Positions 1 to 7,400 of a stretch of DNA of 27,404 nucleotides are shown in pieces. Below the pieces are notes generated by a model. The model was given only the letters and a program-made list of their open reading frames with translations. It had not been told where the DNA came from and did no database searches. Position numbers and translations under genes: made by a program. Each line of letters begins with the position of its first letter. The first letter of the stretch is position 1. This DNA comes from CAZQEZ01 sp964592475 (GTDB lineage: Bacteria > Bacteroidota > Bacteroidia > Cytophagales > Cyclobacteriaceae): the NCBI GenBank assembly GCA_964592475.1, contig CAZQEZ010000058.1:1-27404 (forward strand), written 5' to 3'.

Positions 1-138
1 GTGAGTGGTTGGTTATATAGATGTAAGAAAAGGGTGAAAAGGGTGTAGGTTTTAAGGTTTAATGGGGAATTTGTTAGCCTATCAAATCAAAAAAAATATG
101 CCGATGAAGCTGGAACTATACTTTCAAGACATTCCCAT

Positions 139-152
139 GCCAAACCGTTGTG
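139..152 (+). repeat. Putative cassette-boundary motif, copy 1
   Basis: The 14-mer GCCAAACCGTTGTG lies just ahead of the first intact gene, and a near copy (12 of 14 bases) occurs at 1970-1983, also in this degenerate region and also just upstream of a short A-rich leader and an ATG. I read it as a possible junction motif for acquired small genes. It does not match the integron attC core GTTRRRY exactly, and no paired inverted arm was found within the 138 bases upstream. The role is inference. Confidence 0.3.
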
Positions 153-173
153 TGTAATTTAAAAAAGAACAAA

Positions 174-665
174 ATGAAAGAAAGACTCGAAATTAACCGA
201 CAAATAATTTACTTGACCATTGATAATGTTCGGATCGACACAGAAAACGGAATTGAAGAAAAAGACAATCAATTTGTCGCATTTATAAAAAATGAACAAC
301 CAAATGACCTAAACTTAGAAGAGCAAGTAAAAAATAATAAGGGTGAAAATATTGTCTTCCCTTCCATAGATTATGCTAGGGGCTTTGTGGTAGAAAAATT
401 AAAAAAGACCATTTATCCTCCAGATTTTCTTCATCCACTTCATTACAAGAAAGAAAACCTTGATGAATTAATGCATAAAGAACTCGTCTATGACATTGGT
501 AAACCGAACTCAGACGACCTTCAGGATACTATCCAAGGAATGATGGTTGAGTGTACATTAGCTGCTAACCCACCACATTTACCAGGAAATGCAACAATCT
601 TACTAAGTGGCGGATCAAAGAGAAATTTAACCTTTTTTGACATTAAAAGAATAAGGAAAGAATAA
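174..665 (+). CDS. Hypothetical protein, accessory region
   Basis: This is an uninterrupted reading frame of 163 residues from the ATG at 174. A GTG eight codons earlier (150) is possible, but it falls inside the repeated boundary motif, and the ATG has the A-rich leader usual in this phylum. The protein is soluble: there is no signal peptide or membrane segment. It is rich in Lys, Glu and Asn, with a C-terminal part containing a PPHLPGNAT stretch followed by LLSGGSKRN and a basic tail. I do not recognise the family. It sits alone between the motif at 139-152 and a transposase remnant, with no partner gene on the same strand. It looks intact and may be an acquired cassette gene. Function unknown. 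Confidence 0.55.
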   Translation: MKERLEINRQIIYLTIDNVRIDTENGIEEKDNQFVAFIKNEQPNDLNLEEQVKNNKGENIVFPSIDYARGFVVEKLKKTIYPPDFLHPLHYKKENLDELMHKELVYDIGKPNSDDLQDTIQGMMVECTLAANPPHLPGNATILLSGGSKRNLTFFDIKRIRKE

Positions 666-721
666 AAACTACTGGCAATTGAGGTACTGTCTTAAAAAGC
701 AAGTAAATAAATATAAATATT

Positions 722-1063
722 CTAATTTTGTTCAAGCGAAAAGAGGACTTCAGGCGATTCGTTGCCTGGAAGTTCATCTTGTTTAGCCTCAGTTTCCACT
801 GGGGCTACTTGTTTATTGTCTCCTTCGGAGCCAAGCAAAAAGAGGAGTTTAGGCTCATCATTACTGGAAGTATCTTTTCCTTTCAGACTAAAATCGGGAT
901 CGTAGGCTTCATGTTTACGCCATAAAGCCCAAATCAGGATGAGTAACATTCGCTGAACAGCCACATAAGCTTGCATTTTCGTTTTTCCCCTGCCTATTAA
1001 ACGCATAGCCGGGACGTTGGCAACAATAACCGCCCTTGCATTTGATTCATATTTGGTGTATAA
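722..1063 (-). pseudogene. IS110-family transposase, 3' remnant
   Basis: Read on the minus strand, the frame is open from about 1063 to the TAG at 722-724. It contains GKTKMQAYVAVQR, then LLILIWALWRKHEAYDP, which I recognise as the C-terminal end of IS110/IS116-type transposases in Bacteroidota. That family's N-terminal DEDD catalytic domain and the Ser-containing C-terminal catalytic core are absent; the frame starts after a stop at 1064-1066 without any good start codon. An internal ATG at 1004-1006 would give 94 residues but only part of the tail. The last ~45 residues are acidic and low complexity. No terminal repeats are visible, and IS110 elements usually lack them. Inactive relic; the family assignment rests on a short stretch. 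Confidence 0.6.
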
Positions 1064-1082
1064 TTACATCAAACTATAAATT

Positions 1083-1322
1083 ATAGCACGTCAAAGTATT
1101 TCATTTACAGAACCGAATGACGAATGGCTAAAATCTCAAGTCGACAGTCAGGAATATTCAAGTAAAAGCGAACTTGTCAATGACTTAATCCGACAAGCAA
1201 GAAGCCAGCAAAGGCAAATCGATTGGATTAGAGCAAAACTCGAGAAAGCCGAGAAAAGTGGTTTTACAAATGCTACCAAAGAGCAGATCTTAGCAGAATC
1301 TAAGTCTGATATGAATGGCTGA
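1083..1322 (+). pseudogene. ParD-type antitoxin lacking an ATG start
   Basis: The frame reads ARQSISFTEPNDEWLKSQ, then EYSSKSELVNDLIRQA and a helical tail ending in SKSDMNG. This is the ribbon-helix-helix plus C-terminal toxin-binding layout of ParD/CC2985-type antitoxins, about 79 residues, the normal length. Where the start should be there is ATA (1083-1085), preceded by ATT and then an in-frame TAA at 1077-1079. Either the start codon mutated from ATG to ATA, silencing the gene, or a rare ATT/ATA start is used. The last codons overlap a parE start at 1315, as in working parDE operons. Because the rest of the frame is clean, start loss looks recent. Confidence 0.75.
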
Positions 1323-1392
1323 GTACAGGCTTAGTAATGAGGCCAAAAACGACCTTATCAGAATACATCAATACGGAGTCAAAAAATTATGA
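1315..1392 (+). pseudogene. ParE-type toxin, truncated after 25 codons
   Basis: The ATG at 1315 overlaps the end of the parD frame by 8 bases, the usual arrangement. The reading frame gives AEYRLSNEAKNDLIRIHQY, then GVKKL and a TGA at 1390-1392. The beginning matches the first helices of the ParE/RelE fold (Y-x-L-S-x-x-A-x-x-D-L-x-x-I). A complete ParE has about 95-100 residues, so the beta-sheet core that contacts gyrase is missing. The sequence after about 1386 is no longer recognisable as ParE and soon runs into the tail of a different toxin gene, so a deletion or recombination is the likely cause. Confidence 0.65.
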
Positions 1393-1446
1393 AACATCCT
1401 CTCCAAAATAGTTTCCATATACTTCAACTTTTTACTATATTTACTT

Positions 1447-1494
1447 GAAATTGAAAAAGCAATGAAAATTAGGGCTGTATACCTAGAACTTTAA
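1447..1494 (+). pseudogene. HigB-type toxin, 3' end only
   Basis: Fifteen codons, EIEKAMKIRAVYLEL, followed by TAA lie 14 bases before the start of the HigA-type antitoxin. The tail pattern E-I-E-K-A-x-K-I-K/R-x-x-Y is what I would expect at the C-terminus of a HigB/RelE-like toxin (phage-derived Gp49-like family), and toxin-before-antitoxin is the normal higBA order. The preceding ~55 bases match neither this toxin nor ParE. The identification relies on a short segment plus position. Confidence 0.5.
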
Positions 1495-1508
1495 GACAAT
1501 TAAAAAAT

Positions 1509-1841
1509 ATGGCAACTAAAGACAATAAATTGAAGATGATGACCCTTGACCAGCTAAAGGACAGGGACATTGGAGAGATTGGCACTTCTGAAAGAGACCA
1601 ATATGAATTTGAGCTTAAAATGGAAGTCCTTGGAGACATGATAAAATCAGTCAGAAAAGAGCGACAATTAACACAAGAACAGTTGGGACAATTGATAGGA
1701 GTTCAAAAATCGCAGATTTCCAAACTTGAACGCAATACAAAGAATGTGACGATTGAAACGATTTTAAAGGTTTTCAATGCTTTGAAGGCAAACGTCAAAT
1801 TCAGTGTGCAATTAGACCAATCTAATCTAAATATCGCTTAG
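1509..1841 (+). CDS. higA: HigA-type antitoxin / XRE transcriptional regulator
   Basis: A 110-residue protein. The N-terminal ~45 residues are charged and helical; residues ~46-100 form an HTH_XRE domain (MIKSVRKERQLTQEQLGQ, then GVQKSQISKLERN with the recognition helix, then TIETILKVFNALKA). This is the form found in Bacteroidota HigA antitoxins, which bind their own promoter and neutralise a HigB mRNA interferase. Its toxin gene survives only as 15 codons just upstream, so this is an orphan antitoxin. It may still repress DNA targets or neutralise related toxins. The ATG at 1509 follows an A-rich leader. The frame shows no damage, unlike its neighbours. Confidence 0.8.
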   Translation: MATKDNKLKMMTLDQLKDRDIGEIGTSERDQYEFELKMEVLGDMIKSVRKERQLTQEQLGQLIGVQKSQISKLERNTKNVTIETILKVFNALKANVKFSVQLDQSNLNIA

Positions 1842-2099
1842 AATAGGACACTACAGGCAACATCACTTATGTACCATGGCGGTTTTGCAGGTAATTGAAA
1901 TATTATCGCTTTTTGTTATCTTTATTTTTGGCAGCAAAGTAAGCGGTTTTTAATCCGCCACAGTGCATAGCCATATCGTTGTGATTCATGAAAAAAGAAA
2001 ACATTAAGATTGGCCGCTGCTAGTTTTCATGTTTCAGCTGATTTAAAAATAGTAAATGGCCAGATCGGACTTATTAAAGATGGTCTGAAAAAAAAGTAA
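1842..2099. other. Intergenic stretch with gene debris
   Basis: No complete gene is visible. A 12-codon frame (ATG at 1988, TAG) follows the repeated motif at 1970-1983. A plus-strand frame ending at the TAA 2097-2099 reads FHVSADLKIVNGQIGLIKDG and looks like the end of a lost gene that I cannot name. No tRNA or strong hairpin was seen. Confidence 0.4.
1970..1983 (+). repeat. Putative cassette-boundary motif, copy 2
   Basis: GCCATATCGTTGTG differs from copy 1 at 139-152 in two of 14 positions. As with copy 1, an A-rich leader and ATG (1988) follow closely, but here the frame stops after 12 codons. Confidence 0.3.
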
Positions 2100-2348
2100 A
2101 AAGATCCTTTAGAAAGAGAAAGGAACTTAACTAAGATAAAAAAATATACCACCCGGGCTCTATTATCCCAAGGTGGTATTGTAATAGGTCTCGTGCTCAC
2201 ATTACAAAATAAACCCGCGTTTGAAAGTTATGCTGACTTGAATTTAGGAGTAGTTATCATCTCTTCAATATTTTATGAAATTGTTGGTCCAATTACTACC
2301 AAGTTTGCTTTGCAAAAAGCTGGTGAGGTAAATAAATCTAATTCCTGA
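2100..2348 (+). pseudogene. Cation/proton antiporter, 3' remnant
   Basis: The open frame after the stop at 2097-2099 ends at the TGA 2346-2348. It contains RALLSQGGIVIGLVLTLQ, then LNLGVVIISSIFYEIVGP and TTKFALQKAGE. This pattern (two hydrophobic helices, G-x-x-I-G-L, then E-x-x-G-P-x-x-T-K-x-A-L-x-K-A-G-E) is typical of the last two membrane helices and C-terminal tail of CPA-type Na+/H+ (NhaP/Kef-like) exchangers. A full protein has about 400 residues; only ~82 codons remain and there is no credible start. It ends one base before the stop codon of the convergent DoxX-like gene. Confidence 0.6.
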
Positions 2349-2349
2349 G

Positions 2350-2703
2350 TTATTTACTTCTGGCAACATAACTAGCATACAACAATGAAGCTCCTGCCAG
2401 GGCAGTATCTTTTAAAAGCATTGTCATGGCTTGTTGATTTCCTTCGGTAGCACCTGGTAAGTGTATTATTATTACAAATAGGATAAGCATAAGTGCCAGT
2501 AAAAGGCTTGCCCAATAATCCCACACCCGAATCATCATGCTTACAGCGGCTGCCACTAAAGCTAAGCCCGTAATTATTACCCAAAATGCATTTCCAGGCA
2601 ACCAGCCTGGTACCATTCCAGTCATAGCACTGGTATTCATAAAGTGAAATAATCCAAATATTAAAAATGGAATAGCAAATAGGAATCTAGCTAAAGTTTT
2701 CAT
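2350..2703 (-). CDS. DoxX-like integral membrane protein
   Basis: A 117-residue hydrophobic protein with four predicted membrane segments: roughly residues 4-22 (FLFAIPFLIFGLFHF), 40-58 (FWVIITGLALVAAAVSMM), 63-83 (WASLLLALMLILFVIII) and 95-112. The spacing of G-x-x-H-F in helix 1, a P-x-W-L-P-G loop, H-L-P in the third loop and L-L-K-D before helix 4 are features I associate with small DoxX-family proteins of Bacteroidota. The family is often annotated as quinol-oxidase or surfactant associated, but the biochemical role of these short members is not established. It stands alone, divergent from ffh. Confidence 0.75.
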   Translation of the reverse strand: MKTLARFLFAIPFLIFGLFHFMNTSAMTGMVPGWLPGNAFWVIITGLALVAAAVSMMIRVWDYWASLLLALMLILFVIIIHLPGATEGNQQAMTMLLKDTALAGASLLYASYVARSK

Positions 2704-2930
2704 AAGTAGTGGTTTTAAATTAAAAAATTCTATAATTCAACATATCAATTATTGATTAGTTCATTTAATAAAGTTATTTTATCTTAGGTACCTGTTATTT
2801 TCGTCTACCGGCGTAATGGAATTTTAATAAAAAGGCCCTAAAAATTCATCATTTAATATTTCTTCAATGATTTTGTAAAACTTATTATTTTCCCTGCCTG
2901 TTACTTTTCATGTAGTTTATCATTATTTTA

Positions 2931-2938
2931 TATCTTTG
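2931..2938 (+). promoter_or_regulatory. ffh promoter, -7 box
   Basis: TATCTTTG matches the Bacteroidota -7 consensus TAnnTTTG and lies 19 bases before the ffh ATG. A clear TTTG at the -33 position is not present, so only the -7 element is called. Confidence 0.5.
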
Positions 2939-2957
2939 CAGCAAAGAATTTAAGCAT

Positions 2958-4286
2958 ATGTTTGAGAATTTAAGTACTAAATTAGATAGAGCGTTCAAAA
3001 CGCTTAAAGGTCAGGGTAGAATTACTGAAGTAAATGTTGCCACCACCGTTAAAGAAATCAGAAGAGCATTAATAGATGCCGATGTAAATTATAAAGTAGC
3101 CAAAGAGGTTACCGATAGCATAAAAGAAAAAGCACTTGGTCGCGATGTTTTAATAGCTGTTTCGCCCGGACAATTACTCACCAAAATTGTAAATGAAGAG
3201 CTCACCGAACTAATGGGCGGAGAAAAAGCTGAGATGAACGTGCAGGGTGATCCCGCAGTAGTATTAATTTCGGGATTACAAGGTTCGGGAAAAACAACTT
3301 TTTCAGGCAAGCTTGCCAATTATTTGAAAATGCAGAGTCGCCAGGTAATGCTAGCTGCTTGCGATATTTATAGGCCTGCAGCCATTGATCAGCTAAAAGT
3401 ACTGGGCGAACAGATAGGAGTAGATGTGTACGCGGAGCCTGATAATAAAGATGCTGTACAGATAGCCAAAAATGCCATAAAGGCTGCCAAAGCTGACAAT
3501 AAAAAAATATTAATCGTGGATACTGCTGGTCGTTTGGCCATTGACGAGCAGATGATGAAAGAAATTAGCGACCTGAAAAAAGCATTAAACCCTTCGGAAA
3601 CGTTATTCGTGGTTGACTCCATGACTGGCCAGGATGCAGTAAATACCGCTAAAGCCTTTAATGAAGAGCTAAATTTTGATGGAGTAGTTCTTACTAAGTT
3701 AGATGGTGATACTCGAGGTGGAGCTGCTTTATCGATCCGAACCGTAGTGAATAAGCCGATTAAATTTATCAGTACGGGTGAAAAGATGGATGCTATTGAT
3801 ACCTTTCACCCAGACAGGATGGCCCAAAGAATATTGGGTATGGGCGATGTGGTTTCATTGGTAGAGCGAGCACAGCAAAATTTTGACGAAGACGAGGCAC
3901 GCAGGTTAAATAAAAAAATCAGAAAAAATCAATTTGATTTTGAAGATTTCCTTTCTCAGCTTCAGCAAATTAAAAAAATGGGTAACATTCGTGACCTCAT
4001 GGGCATGATTCCTGGCATGAGTAAAGCCATGAAAGGGCTGGATATTGATGACGACTCATTTAAGCCAATTGAAGCAATTATTCGCTCCATGACATTGGAA
4101 GAAAGAGGTAACCCCGAATTGCTGAACGGGAGTCGCAAGAAAAGAATCGCTGAAGGTAGCGGTACCTCCATTCAGCAAGTGAATAACCTCATCAAACAAT
4201 TTGGCGATATGCGCAAAATGATGAAAACCATGAATAAAATGGGTGGTAAAAAAGGCTTGGCGAATCTTAATATGTTTGGTCAGTAA
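2958..4286 (+). CDS. ffh: Signal recognition particle protein Ffh (SRP54)
   Basis: A 442-residue protein, the normal length. The N domain is residues 1-~95. The G domain contains the P-loop GLQGSGKT (106-113), DTAGR (188-192) and TKLDGDTRGG (246-255). The methionine-rich M domain begins near residue 300 and includes GNIRDLMGMIPGM and a basic stretch NGSRKKRIAEGSG that binds 4.5S RNA. Ffh with SRP RNA captures signal sequences at the ribosome and docks with FtsY at the membrane through paired GTPases. The gene has its own -7 box and a terminator 70 bases after the stop, so it is probably monocistronic. All motifs are intact. The assignment is secure. Confidence 0.98.
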   Translation: MFENLSTKLDRAFKTLKGQGRITEVNVATTVKEIRRALIDADVNYKVAKEVTDSIKEKALGRDVLIAVSPGQLLTKIVNEELTELMGGEKAEMNVQGDPAVVLISGLQGSGKTTFSGKLANYLKMQSRQVMLAACDIYRPAAIDQLKVLGEQIGVDVYAEPDNKDAVQIAKNAIKAAKADNKKILIVDTAGRLAIDEQMMKEISDLKKALNPSETLFVVDSMTGQDAVNTAKAFNEELNFDGVVLTKLDGDTRGGAALSIRTVVNKPIKFISTGEKMDAIDTFHPDRMAQRILGMGDVVSLVERAQQNFDEDEARRLNKKIRKNQFDFEDFLSQLQQIKKMGNIRDLMGMIPGMSKAMKGLDIDDDSFKPIEAIIRSMTLEERGNPELLNGSRKKRIAEGSGTSIQQVNNLIKQFGDMRKMMKTMNKMGGKKGLANLNMFGQ

Positions 4287-4355
4287 TAAAACAATAAAGT
4301 TGTTCCTGACTCATAAATAATTGATGGCAATCGTGCTCATGATAATAAAGAAGAA

Positions 4356-4398
4356 TTAGCCGAGATTTATTATTATAATTCTCGGCTAAGTATTTTTT
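4356..4398 (+). terminator. Rho-independent terminator after ffh
   Basis: The arms TTAGCCGAGA (4356-4365) and TCTCGGCTAA (4380-4389) are perfectly complementary across a 14-base AT loop and are followed by six T residues at 4393-4398. It may also stop minus-strand transcription leaving the A2M gene, since the reverse reading is followed by a T-rich stretch. A second small inverted repeat (CTGGTCT / AGACCAG, 4426-4442) lies between it and the A2M stop. Confidence 0.85.
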
Positions 4399-4458
4399 AA
4401 AGTGGAGAGCGAGCAATTGTTTACCCTGGTCTAACAGACCAGAAGTTAAACTAACTAA

Positions 4459-7400
4459 TTAATTACCTATTGTCACCCTCACCCCTTCCGAATGCGCGCC
4501 AAATTCCGGCGCATACATGCACTGCATGGTGGTAATGCCATTGGAAAAGTCGCCGTTGTGTACTGCACGCAAGGAATATTCAAAAACATAATTTCCTTTA
4601 CGCAGGTAATCCATGAAAAAGTTGATTGAGGCATCTTTCACGCTTTCGTAATAGCCCAGACCATCCTGATAACGATAGCCGGAATTGGTACTCATCGGCT
4701 CAAATCCGGAGGCACGCATGTCTTTCAGGTGCACGTATTCATAGTCGCGATCGGCGCGGATAATCACCCGCACCACTACTTCATCGCCTACCTCAATGGG
4801 TGAGTTAGCAGAAATTTCCTGAAGTTCCGGTTCTCGTTCGGTTTGTTTTTTTATGAACAGTTTTTTACCTATCTGCAAATCGGTATTGGCACCGGTGACT
4901 TTGTCAAGCTGCTCAAAATACTGCCAGTAGGCCGCTCCCCACATAATGCCCTGGTTTGGATTGGTTACTGAAATATTACCCATTTCCGGTTTTATTTCAT
5001 GCGAAGTAAAAGTAGTTTTCACATAGCCGGTGCCTGCCTCAGCGCTTATTTCTTTTAATTGTTGCAATGGTTTTCCATTCAATTCAATTGTAGGCGCTTT
5101 GTTTTCATTAATCAAATCCACTCCCCGGTTGAGTAGGGCAAAAATTGCCTGAGTGGTGGCCTTGGTAGTTTCCCAATCGCTGGTCTGCTTGTTGCGCAGC
5201 AGCCAGATTTTCATTTCTTCTACCGCGGCTGTATCTTTGGCCACCTCATGGAAAGCTTCTATCAGCATGGCATGGGTTTCGATGGGTGCCTGGTACCAGA
5301 AGTAGCCCCGGTTATTTTCGGCCCAGTACATCCCCAGATCATCATCAAAAGTGGCTCTGTTTTTCAGTGACCGGACAATCTTGTTGGCAGTGGTCGTTTC
5401 CCCTGCCCGGTGCATCACGATGGCCAGCATTGCTTGCGCGTATTCACCTTTGCTGAGCCAGTAAGTTTTGGCTTGCCGCCGGAAATAGTCATAGGCTTTT
5501 TGCTCTTCATCGTTCAGGTTAGTTTCGGCATACAAACTTTTGCTATACAAATAGTGAATTTGTATCAGGTTCAAATGGTCATCGTTGATATCGAATGCTT
5601 TATCTTCTTTTGCCAGTCGCAGTAGGCGTTCGAAGTCTTCCAATATTCGCTGGTCAAGGTATCGATGCGCTTTTTCCAGCATCTTTTCCACCTCCTGTCG
5701 ATTGGTTTGCAAAAGGTTTTCCTGCCTTAGCCTGGACAAACCACTTACAATATATTGGGTGATGTAGCGATTGTCGGGCATGCCGTCAAACCAGGCAAAG
5801 CCGCCATTGCTGGTTTGCTTGTTGCGCAATTTGGCAAAAGCAGAAGTCAGCTCGTTTTTCATCTGGTTCAAATCGAAGAATAAAGCCAGACGCCTTTTAC
5901 TTTCGGCTTCATCTTGAGCTTCCAACACCCAGGGCGTTTCCTGCAGCAGGGTTTCTTTCAGCTGCTGGTTCTTTTCCAGGTTAGAAAGCAAGGCTTGGGA
6001 ACCCTGCGATTGCCACTGCTGGAAAACGGTCTGTATTTTAGGGTTGGTGTTCATCAAAGCGGTGGCCATAGTGTTGGCGAAAAAGCGGGAAAATAGCTGT
6101 TCCGAACATTCATAAGGAAACTCCATCAGGTAAGGCATGGCCTGCACCGCGTACCACACGGGATTGGCCGTGTATTCGATGGTGTAGGCATGATTTTTCA
6201 AAGTAGTAGATTGTTGGTTCAGCATTTTGTCGAACCGATAGTCTTGTTGCTTGCCCCCTTTCACCATAAAAGGTAGGCTTTCAGTGACCAATTTGCTGTT
6301 TTTCAGCACCGGCAGCACCGCTTCCTCACCATCAGTATGTTTGCCTGCCCGGGCCAGCACCCGGTATTTTACAGCCTGAACATCGTTTGGCACCACTATT
6401 TGCCAGCGCAAACCTTTACTGGCTTTGGAGTCTAATTCGAAACTTTGGGTGGCCTCGTCCTGCAGCAGCATTTCGGAAATTGGTTTTTCATTGAGTGCAT
6501 CGAAAAGCTGCAACTCAATTTCTCCTTGCAGCTTGTTTTCGGTCAGGTTGTTCACTTTGGCAGCCAATTCCAGCGTATCATCTTCCCGTAGAAATCTAGG
6601 AGCGTTTACCATCACGGAAACATCCTTTTGGGTGATCAATTCATTGCTGATGGTGCCGGTTTTAAAATCTTTGGTGTGGGCAAAACCCATCATTTTCCAG
6701 CGGGTAAGCGCTTCAGGAATGGTGAAATTAATTTTTATTTCTCCTTTGGCATTGGTGGTGAGGTGCGGGTAAAAGAAAGCGGTTTCGGAGAAATTGGTGC
6801 GGGGAGCTACATTTTGCAAGGGTGTTGGTTCAAGTAGAGGTGTTGGTTCAACAGGAGCAGGAAAATTACCTGTCACATTTCCACCAGCAACTCTACCTTG
6901 AAGAGAAACTTCCTTATCAGCTGAGGAAAATCCTTCATCATCAGCTTCTTCAAATACCACTTCATCTATTGCTCCTGTTATATCGCTTCTCTTTTTTTCT
7001 GCATATCCCTCTACTACGATTTCATCCAGTTCTTCGAGAGAAATCTTTAGTTTGATATCTACAAATTTTCGCTTAGCTGTTATTATTTGGGTTTCATAAC
7101 CTACTGCACTTACAACTAATTGAATGCCTGTGGGTATTTCTGTTAACTTAAATTCGCCATTTAAGTCCGTCACAGTACTTATGTTAGTCGAAGGAATGTG
7201 AATATTAACACCCGGAAGTTCATCACCATTTTCAGCATCTATTACCCTGCCTTTCAGAATGCCATTACCAGATAATAGTTTAGCGGTTCCTTCCTCTAAT
7301 TGCTGCAAAAGCTTTTCATTGTGATTGATAACGCTATCCAACAGAGCTTCTCTCTTTCTTCTTATTTTTTCGGATATATCTCTACGATATCTATGGTAAT

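Noticed and set aside
139..152. Integron attC site
   Set aside because: The core reads GTTGTGT rather than GTTRRRY, and no matching inverted arm lies within the 138 bases upstream. Kept only as an unexplained repeat.
728..925. A 65-codon plus-strand frame over the transposase remnant
   Set aside because: The opposite strand has the recognisable IS110 C-terminal sequence; this frame is its shadow.
4426..4442. A second terminator for the A2M gene (CTGGTCT / AGACCAG)
   Set aside because: The stem is only 7 bp and neither side is followed by a T tract; mentioned only with the main hairpin.
6425..6772. Long plus-strand open frames inside the A2M gene (also at 5410, 6822, 9783, 10103, 10279)
   Set aside because: They are antisense shadows of the long minus-strand gene; the translations resemble no protein and have no promoter or start context.
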